From assembly GCA_013003255.1 (NCBI GenBank), contig JABDJZ010000253.1, forward strand, positions 1-21,592: 21,592 bases of DNA, in the 5' to 3' direction. Below the pieces are notes generated by a model. That model was not told the DNA's origin, made no database searches, and saw only the letters and a program-made list of their open reading frames with translations. Below, one piece after another: positions 16,253 through 21,592 of this stretch. Source of the stretch: Rhodothermales bacterium. GTDB lineage: Bacteria > Bacteroidota > Rhodothermia > Rhodothermales > UBA10348. Made by a program: the position numbers and the translations under genes. Within the stretch, counting starts at the first letter, position 1. Each line of letters begins with the position of its first letter.

Positions 16253-17250
16253 CGGACCACGAATCCGTCCCGAAACGGATCATCATCATCCAGGAAGATG
16301 GTGTTATGCCCGGTCACCCGCGCCCACCCCTCAATGCTCGGTACAATGGCATCATGGTCGCCAACGCGTGTCTCGGACTCGATCCGCCCGGTGAACTGGC
16401 TTCCGATGATGCTTTCGTGGACGAATGGCTCGCCGGGCTTCAGTTTCCCGTCCGCCGCCCACTGGGCCATGCGTGCACTCGTTCCCGTTCCACACGGAGA
16501 TCTGTCGATGGCCTTCTCTCCGTAGAACACCGCATTCCGAGCAACCGATCCCTCCACCTTCGGAGTCCCCGTCCACTCGATGTGGGAGAGCCCACAAATG
16601 GACGGCTTCTCCGGATGCACGAACTCATAGCGCTCGTTCAGGCGTTCCCGCAGGACCGGACTCCAGCGGAGCAGGTCTGAAACGGAGTAGTCTGCCAGAT
16701 CCCGATAGTTCTCCTGGGGATCGACGATAGCGTAGAAGTTGCCACCGTAGGCCACATCTACGGTCAGTTCGCCGAGTTCGGGACACTCTGCGCGAAGACC
16801 ACGCGCCGCCACGTAGGACGGGATGTTTACCAGGCGTACGGCCGCCACCCGGTCGCCGTCCATGCGGTAGTGCGCGTCGACCCGTCCTGCCGGGGTATCA
16901 AGCCGAACTGTGCCGGGCTTGGCCGGGGTCACAAGTCCGTACTCGATCATCACCGTCACCGTGCCGATAGTCCCGTGTCCACACATGGGCAGACATCCGC
17001 TGGTCTCAATGAAGAGGATGGCGATGTCGCAGTCCTTCCGTGTGGGCGGATACAGAATGGAGCCGGACATAATGTCGTGTCCGCGCGGTTCGAACATCAA
17101 TCCCGTTCGAATCCAGTCCCAGTGGCGGAGGAAGTCCAACCGCCGCGCTTCCATGGTCGCACCTTCCAGTTCCGGGCCACCCGACCGGACGACGCGAACG
17201 GGATTCCCACAGGTGTGGGCGTCGATGCAGTCGAAGGTGTGTCGGGCCAT
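16249..17250 (-). CDS. 4-hydroxyproline 2-epimerase
   Basis: A 333-residue member of the proline racemase superfamily. It should convert trans-4-hydroxy-L-proline to cis-4-hydroxy-D-proline. Both catalytic cysteines are present: C90 in MCGHGTIG (89-96) and C253 in SPCGTGTSARMA (251-262). Two Cys indicate a racemase/epimerase and exclude trans-3-hydroxyproline dehydratase, which carries Thr or Ser at the second place. The neighbouring deaminase, dehydrogenase and aldehyde dehydrogenase point to 4-hydroxyproline, not proline. The aldehyde dehydrogenase gene ends 10 bp upstream and the flavoprotein start overlaps this stop by 4 bp. Confidence 0.92.
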   Translation of the reverse strand: MARHTFDCIDAHTCGNPVRVVRSGGPELEGATMEARRLDFLRHWDWIRTGLMFEPRGHDIMSGSILYPPTRKDCDIAILFIETSGCLPMCGHGTIGTVTVMIEYGLVTPAKPGTVRLDTPAGRVDAHYRMDGDRVAAVRLVNIPSYVAARGLRAECPELGELTVDVAYGGNFYAIVDPQENYRDLADYSVSDLLRWSPVLRERLNERYEFVHPEKPSICGLSHIEWTGTPKVEGSVARNAVFYGEKAIDRSPCGTGTSARMAQWAADGKLKPGEPFVHESIIGSQFTGRIESETRVGDHDAIVPSIEGWARVTGHNTIFLDDDDPFRDGFVVR

Positions 17251-17260
17251 CGGGATTGCC

Positions 17261-18877
17261 TCAGGACAGTGCGTCCCGGGTTAGGCTACCATCCACCATG
17301 CGCAGGATGCCGAGAGGATTCTCGTCTCTGAGCGCGCTTGGCAGCAGTTCGGAAGGGTGATCCTGATAGCAGACCGGCCGCGCGAAGCGTAGGATGGCCC
17401 GCGTCCCCACGGACGTGGTTGACGGAGCAGTAGTCGATGGGTACGGTCCTCCGTGGTGCATGGCGTGGCACACTTCGACGCCGGTTGGAAAGCCATTGCT
17501 GATCACGCGACCGACGACGCCTTCCACAGCATCAAACAGCGAGCTGGCCGCATCCAAGTCTCCCGCATCAAAATGGACGGTCCCGGTCAGGCTGCCCTCC
17601 AATCCGGCTGCCAGCTCGGTCATCTCCTCGACATCCCGACATACAACGAGCAGGGTGGCCGGCCCGAAAATCTCCTGATTCAGACCGGGTTGCTTGCGAA
17701 AGACGCCGGCATCCGTCTGCAGGACTCGTGGGACCGCTACGGCTCCTGAAGATGCCCCATCCCCGCCAGCTGTCACTCCGGCTGCCAGCGTAGTGACTCC
17801 CTCGGTGGCCAAGGCATTTGCGACTCCCTCGTCATACCCGTCCGCGATCCCTTTGTGGAGCATCTGCTGGACGGGACAGGCGGCCACGGCTTCTTCCAGT
17901 GCGGCGGCAAACTCGTTGAGCCCGGGTCCATCAACGGCGAACACCAGACCAGGGTTTGTACAGAACTGTCCTGATCCGAGCGTTACCGATCCGACCAAGC
18001 CCTTTCCGATTGCCTCGGCCCGTGTGGCTAGCGCGTTTGGCAGGACGAATACCGGGTTCACGCTGCCCATTTCGGCGTAGACCGGGATCGGGATCGGTCT
18101 TGCGGCGGCGGCATCGTAGATGGCTCGCCCGGCTCCCAATGAGCCGGTGAAGCCGACTGCGGTGATCCCTGAATCACGGACCAGCGCCATGCCGACCTCC
18201 GCGCCTCCCCCGTGCACCAGGGAGAACGTCCCGGGATGGAAACCACCTGTTTCAACAGCCCGGTTAATGGCCGTCGCGACCAGTTCTGATGTCCCGGGGT
18301 GCGCGGGATGGGCCTTGCAGACCACCGGACAGCCTGCGGCCAGCGCAGAAGCGGTGTCCCCGCCGGCCACCGAGAAGGCAAGGGGAAAGTTGGAGGCCCC
18401 GAATACGGCTACCGGGCCCGTTGGCCGCAACATACTTCGAATATCCGGACGCGGGATGGGTGCTCGATCGGGCAGGGCGGTTTCAATGCGGGCGTCCACC
18501 CAGTCTCCCGTTCGCACCACGCTGGCGAACAGGCGCAGTTGACCCATCGTTCGGCCTCGCTCTCCGCGGACCCGTCCTTCCGGAAGGCCCGTCTCGGCCA
18601 TGACACGTTCCACGAGCGTGTCTCCCAGCGACTCAATCTCGGTAGCGATGGTCTCCAGCAGGGTGGCCCACTCTTCCGGACTCCGGTTCCGGTTTGCCCT
18701 GAACGCCTGGCTGGCCTGCGCAACCGCCGCTCGAACCTCTGCCGCCGTGGCCTCCGAGTAGGTGGGCTCCAGGCGCGTACCGTTTCGCGGGTCGACGCCC
18801 TGCACACTACCCTGTCCCTGGCTGGATGGCTTCCCGGCAATCAGGTTTGCGCCTGTCAATGTCAGCGTGGTTTCCAT
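17261..18877 (-). CDS. 2-oxoglutarate semialdehyde (2,5-dioxopentanoate) dehydrogenase
   Basis: A 538-residue aldehyde dehydrogenase of the AldH type that oxidises 2,5-dioxopentanoate to 2-oxoglutarate with NAD(P)+. The key residues are visible: N163 in VFGASNFPLAF, K188 in VCKAHPAHP, the general base E269 in PVYAEMGSVNP and the nucleophile C306 in GSGQFCTNPG. The substitution pattern (FGASNFPLAFSVAGGDTASALAAGCP) and the length fit the 2-oxoglutarate semialdehyde group rather than betaine- or succinate semialdehyde enzymes. It is the last step of hydroxyproline breakdown and feeds the citric acid cycle. It starts 5 bp after the regulator's stop codon; no Shine-Dalgarno sequence is visible, so coupled translation is likely. 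Confidence 0.9.
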   Translation of the reverse strand: METTLTLTGANLIAGKPSSQGQGSVQGVDPRNGTRLEPTYSEATAAEVRAAVAQASQAFRANRNRSPEEWATLLETIATEIESLGDTLVERVMAETGLPEGRVRGERGRTMGQLRLFASVVRTGDWVDARIETALPDRAPIPRPDIRSMLRPTGPVAVFGASNFPLAFSVAGGDTASALAAGCPVVCKAHPAHPGTSELVATAINRAVETGGFHPGTFSLVHGGGAEVGMALVRDSGITAVGFTGSLGAGRAIYDAAAARPIPIPVYAEMGSVNPVFVLPNALATRAEAIGKGLVGSVTLGSGQFCTNPGLVFAVDGPGLNEFAAALEEAVAACPVQQMLHKGIADGYDEGVANALATEGVTTLAAGVTAGGDGASSGAVAVPRVLQTDAGVFRKQPGLNQEIFGPATLLVVCRDVEEMTELAAGLEGSLTGTVHFDAGDLDAASSLFDAVEGVVGRVISNGFPTGVEVCHAMHHGGPYPSTTAPSTTSVGTRAILRFARPVCYQDHPSELLPSALRDENPLGILRMVDGSLTRDALS

Positions 18878-18882
18878 GGCGT

Positions 18883-19551
18883 TCAGATGGCGATTAGAAT
18901 GTGCTTGGTAAAGAGGGTCAGGTAATCCATCAGCTTGTCACTCCGTTCCCCGGCTGATACCGGGTCGCCCTGGATCATGGCTTCCACCACGGCCGCGTGT
19001 AAATCGGCGGATCGGGCGAGGTCTTCGTCGTTGCGGTGCCTGTACCAGAAACGGCGGCAGTGACTGTGTAGTGGGCGGGTTGAATTGACGGCAAATGGGT
19101 TCGGAGCCGCGGCCCATATCTCTTCGTCCAGTCGGTAGTCGGCCTCCATGAAGGCGGCCGCGGATCCGTGCGAGCGCTCCAGTATCTGGCTGGCTTGCTG
19201 AATGCGCTGTCGCTGCTCTGCGGTTGCTCGGGCGGCCACGCCTACCGCGATGATTCGGTCCAGGGCCTTTCGTGTTTCTATGATGGCCAGAATGGATCGA
19301 AGGTCAAGGGGCGTGACCATCATCCCTCTTCGTGGAATTGCGGTCACCAATCCTTCGCCCGCCAGTCGCTGAAGGGCCTCCCGAAGTGGGGTGCGCCCGA
19401 TGCCCAGACTCTCTGCGAGGGCGTTCTCAGAGAACACAGCCCCCGGTTCCAGCTCCAGCGTCACGATCAGGTGTTCCACCCTTTCATAGGCCGTTTCCGC
19501 CAGGGTGGGGCCTGGCTCGACCACGCTGGCGCCTGTGGCCTGCCCGATCAT
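18883..19551 (-). CDS. GntR-family regulator with FCD ligand-binding domain
   Basis: A 222-residue one-component regulator. The winged helix lies at about 15-80 with the GntR signature NALAESLGIGRTPLREALQRL (43-63) and PRRGMMV wing. An all-helical FCD domain (about 85-215) follows. The expected metal-ligand positions show D138, H164 and H185, but the first His of the usual DxxFH motif is Asp (D142). The frame is open far upstream, but the ATG at 19551 is chosen because it overlaps the deaminase stop (ATGA) and gives a normal length. It probably controls this operon, responding to hydroxyproline or an intermediate; that is inference from its place within the operon and from the palindrome at the promoter. 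Confidence 0.9.
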   Translation of the reverse strand: MIGQATGASVVEPGPTLAETAYERVEHLIVTLELEPGAVFSENALAESLGIGRTPLREALQRLAGEGLVTAIPRRGMMVTPLDLRSILAIIETRKALDRIIAVGVAARATAEQRQRIQQASQILERSHGSAAAFMEADYRLDEEIWAAAPNPFAVNSTRPLHSHCRRFWYRHRNDEDLARSADLHAAVVEAMIQGDPVSAGERSDKLMDYLTLFTKHILIAI

Positions 19552-20468
19552 GCCGCCAGGCCTTTTGCCACCAGTTCCTCCGGGCGTGATTCCAGCGCGG
19601 CCTCGATGGTCCGGACTACGCGACGTCGCTCCTCGCCCGCCAGCGGGAGTCGTGGCGGTCTCACCGTCTCGGTGCCCCGGCCAACCATCGCTTCGGCCAG
19701 TTTGATGTTTTGGACCAGTTTGGTCGATACGTCGAGGTGCAGCAGCGGCATGAACCAGCGGTAGATTTCGACGGCTTCCGCGTACCGACCAGCCTTTGCC
19801 AGCCTGTATATGGCCACGGTCTCTCTGGGGAACGCGTCTACCAGTCCGGCTATCCAACCAACTGCTCCAAGCATCAGTGCCTCGAGCGCGATGTTGTCCA
19901 CGCCGGTAAAGAGTCGGTACCGGTCTCCCACCAGATTGATGATGTCGGTGATCCTGCGGACATCATCTGATGACTCCTTCACCGCCTCAAACTTGGGCTC
20001 GTCCGCCAGTTCCTGAAACATCTCGGGCGTCACATCCACGTTGTACCCAACCGGGTTGTTGTAGAGCATGATCGGGAGATCCGTTGCGCCCGCAACCGTT
20101 CTCAGGAAGGTCATGGTCTCCCGACGGTCGCTGGTATAGAGCATTGGTGGTAGAAGCATCAAGCCTGCGGCGCCGGATTCGGCGGCCATCTCTGCCATCC
20201 GGCATGCGTCTTTGGTGCTTCTCTGGGCGACACCGCAAACAATGGGGACGCGTCCATCGACCATGTCCGCTGTCATTCGGACCAGCGCGGCCTTCTCATC
20301 CATGTCCAGTGTAGAGGCTTCTCCCAGGGATCCGCTCACTACAATCCCATTGACTCCTGCATCCAGCTGGGCTTCGGTGTTGACCCGTGTCCAGTGCTCG
20401 TCAATCTGAAGGTTCTCGTCAAACTTCGTGGTCACGGCCGGAAATACGCCTTCCCAGTTGAGTTTCAT
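19548..20468 (-). CDS. DapA-family lyase, probably 1-pyrroline-4-hydroxy-2-carboxylate deaminase
   Basis: A 306-residue TIM-barrel protein of the dihydrodipicolinate synthase/N-acetylneuraminate lyase family. The Schiff-base lysine is K164 (FEAVKESSDD) and the catalytic tyrosine Y136 (MLYNNPVGYN). The substrate loop reads SGSLGEAS (45-52) instead of the GTTGE of true DapA, arguing against lysine synthesis. With the epimerase, flavoprotein and semialdehyde dehydrogenase next to it, the expected reaction is deamination of 1-pyrroline-4-hydroxy-2-carboxylate to 2-oxoglutarate semialdehyde. It is the first gene of the operon; no Shine-Dalgarno sequence precedes the ATG. Confidence 0.88.
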   Translation of the reverse strand: MKLNWEGVFPAVTTKFDENLQIDEHWTRVNTEAQLDAGVNGIVVSGSLGEASTLDMDEKAALVRMTADMVDGRVPIVCGVAQRSTKDACRMAEMAAESGAAGLMLLPPMLYTSDRRETMTFLRTVAGATDLPIMLYNNPVGYNVDVTPEMFQELADEPKFEAVKESSDDVRRITDIINLVGDRYRLFTGVDNIALEALMLGAVGWIAGLVDAFPRETVAIYRLAKAGRYAEAVEIYRWFMPLLHLDVSTKLVQNIKLAEAMVGRGTETVRPPRLPLAGEERRRVVRTIEAALESRPEELVAKGLAA

Positions 20469-20510
20469 GGCTTTGCGGTGGTTGCTGTTGGACGCCGATT
20501 GTGTAGTATG

Positions 20511-20528
20511 CGACTAATATATCAGTCG
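20511..20528. promoter_or_regulatory. Palindromic operator candidate of the hydroxyproline operon
   Basis: CGACTAATATATCAGTCG is an 18-bp palindrome with 8 of 9 base pairs matched, ending 42 bp before the ATG of the first operon gene. Flanking TA dinucleotides at two further bases on each side extend the symmetry. Its AT-rich centre falls within the predicted -7 element, so a bound dimer would block RNA polymerase. The likely binder is the GntR/FCD protein of the same operon. Confidence 0.55.
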
Positions 20529-20545
20529 TGTATCAATTCGGCAAT
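20514..20545 (-). promoter_or_regulatory. Candidate promoter of the hydroxyproline operon
   Basis: Read leftward, ATTG (20545-20542), a 20-bp spacer and TATATTAG (20521-20514) resemble the Bacteroidota consensus TTTG-N19-21-TAnnTTTG, with one mismatch in each box. A transcript would start near 20506 and have a leader of under 40 nt. The -7 box overlaps the palindrome. Confidence 0.4.
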
Positions 20546-20566
20546 GGTCCCCAGTTCCGTCCGCCT

Positions 20567-20578
20567 TATCCGCGGATA
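20567..20578. repeat. Perfect 12-bp palindrome after the dnaE2 stop
   Basis: TATCCGCGGATA is a perfect palindrome beginning 6 bp beyond the dnaE2 stop codon and 22 bp upstream of the predicted -33 box of the hydroxyproline operon. It lacks a loop and a T tail, so it is a poor terminator; a protein binding site is possible. Confidence 0.4.
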
Positions 20579-20584
20579 CACGTA

Positions 20585-21592
20585 CTATCCCCCTCCCCGG
20601 CGCCGTCCTGGGAGCAGTTCCAGTGCTTCCGTATGGCGTGAGCTGACCAGACTCTGCTGTCCGGCCTCCTCGCCAAATGAGGTTACCCGACTCTCCCGAC
20701 CGTAGGTGGGCCCGCCATGCTGCCCCTGGTACCCACCAATGACGCCCTTCAACGTCCAGACATGATCCACCATGATCCCCCGCCACGGCCCCGTTACCTG
20801 GACCCGCCCCCGTACAATGAGCGCGCTTTGCTTCAATTCCTCCTTGAAACGCTCCCGCAGTTCCGGGCGACAGATGCACTGGATATAGCCTGACTCATCC
20901 TCAACGAACAGAAACATGGTCCCTTTCGCCGTCCCGGGCCGTTGCCTGAACATCACCAGTCCTGCGATGGTGGTGATCGGCGGATGCCGTTCATCATAGG
21001 GCACGGTAGTCCCGAACTGCTTGACGAACTCGATCGGCCTGACCTCGTGGTAGTCCAGGTGACGCCGGAGGACCACCATCGGATGCACCCGCGGGCCGGA
21101 GTGGGTGGCCAGATCCCATTCCAGACGCGTGTGCAGCGTGATTCCCGGAAGGGCCGGGAGATCAGCATCCCGGATGGAGGTTGTGTCCAGCAGTGATGGC
21201 TGCGTTTTCGCACCGCCCTTCTCAAACTGCTGGATAAGCACCTGCATCTTGTAGAGCGCAGTTCGATTGGACCCCTCAAGGGCATCGAAGGCTCCGGCCT
21301 TGACCAGTGCCCTGAGCTGCTTCTCATCCACGGGGACGCGGTGAAAGAATTCCTCCAGCGAGCCAAACGGGCACAACTCCCGCTCCAGCACAATCACTTC
21401 AGCCAATGCATCCTGCAGCCCCTTCACGGACTTGAGCGGCTTACGGATCGCCGTGCGTTCTTCCACGGTCTCGAGTTCAAAGCGCAGCCCGGATCGATTG
21501 ATGTCCGGGACCAGAATCAGCACGCCGTGCCTGCGGGCGTCCTGCTCAAGCGTCATCTGGGCGTACATCCCCGGTCGATGCTGCATCAGTCC
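20585..21592 (-). CDS. dnaE2: Error-prone DNA polymerase DnaE2/ImuC, C-terminal part (cut by window end)
   Basis: The frame is open to the last base of the window, so only the last 335 residues are seen; the PHP and palm domains lie outside. The visible part begins in the fingers region with the family pattern GLMQHRPGMYAQMTLEQDAR and RHG. The helix-hairpin-helix region follows (LKSVKGLQDALAE to LVKAGAFDAL), then a linker with a DLPALPG block and the OB fold with RQRPGTAKGTMFLFVEDESG. This last motif is typical for DnaE2 and separates it from replicative DnaE1, which is much longer after it. DnaE2 performs mutagenic translesion synthesis in the SOS response with ImuA/ImuB, which would be expected upstream, outside the window. 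The C-terminus ends in a basic GRRRGGG tail. Confidence 0.9.
   Translation of the reverse strand, partial: GLMQHRPGMYAQMTLEQDARRHGVLILVPDINRSGLRFELETVEERTAIRKPLKSVKGLQDALAEVIVLERELCPFGSLEEFFHRVPVDEKQLRALVKAGAFDALEGSNRTALYKMQVLIQQFEKGGAKTQPSLLDTTSIRDADLPALPGITLHTRLEWDLATHSGPRVHPMVVLRRHLDYHEVRPIEFVKQFGTTVPYDERHPPITTIAGLVMFRQRPGTAKGTMFLFVEDESGYIQCICRPELRERFKEELKQSALIVRGRVQVTGPWRGIMVDHVWTLKGVIGGYQGQHGGPTYGRESRVTSFGEEAGQQSLVSSRHTEALELLPGRRRGGG

Noticed and set aside
19552..19857. N-terminal extension of the GntR regulator
   Set aside because: The extra residues lie within the deaminase gene in another frame, have a random Arg/Gly-rich composition, and the ATGA overlap marks the true start.

Overview
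The window looks like chromosomal DNA from a GC-rich, Gram-negative bacterium of the Bacteroidota/Rhodothermota lineage. Rhodothermales-like is my best guess; this is inference, not a database match. The grounds are outer-membrane proteins with PKD plus OmpA-like domains, very few Shine-Dalgarno sequences, and two promoter candidates of the Bacteroidota type (ATTG-N20-TAnnTT). Genes are tightly packed, mostly full length, and no RNA genes, insertion sequences, CRISPR arrays or prophage genes are visible.

Left part (1-7647). The window opens inside an outer-membrane beta-barrel/PKD/OmpA protein followed by a strong intrinsic terminator. A leftward operon of four overlapping or abutting genes follows: a small membrane protein, a DJ-1/PfpI-like lipoprotein, a 55-residue zinc-ribbon membrane protein (easily missed) and a RoxA/YcfD-like JmjC ribosomal oxygenase. 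Divergent from it is a conserved protein of unknown function. Next come the cell-elongation pair mrdA (PBP2) and rodA, leftward, the TAG of one touching the GTG of the other.

Middle (7648-14986). A 279-bp divergent region leads to a 1040-residue exported protein that joins a zinc peptidase domain, a TolB-like propeller and an outer-membrane barrel. Then come a PhzF-family isomerase (leftward), a class-2-like dihydroorotate dehydrogenase whose active-site base position is Cys rather than Ser, and a long-chain acyl-CoA ligase.

Right part (15017-20545). A five-gene leftward operon encodes a complete route from trans-4-hydroxy-L-proline to 2-oxoglutarate: epimerase, FAD-dependent D-hydroxyproline dehydrogenase, DapA-like deaminase and 2-oxoglutarate semialdehyde dehydrogenase. 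A GntR/FCD regulator lies inside the operon. A near-perfect 18-bp palindrome covers the predicted -7 element of the operon promoter and is the best operator candidate. Upstream is the 3' part of an error-prone DNA polymerase gene (dnaE2/imuC), cut by the window end.

I found no clearly unprecedented system. The observations most worth checking are the roxA operon with its small membrane zinc ribbon and exported DJ-1 protein, the peptidase-propeller-barrel fusion, the Cys-type class-2 dihydroorotate dehydrogenase, and the self-contained regulation of the hydroxyproline operon.
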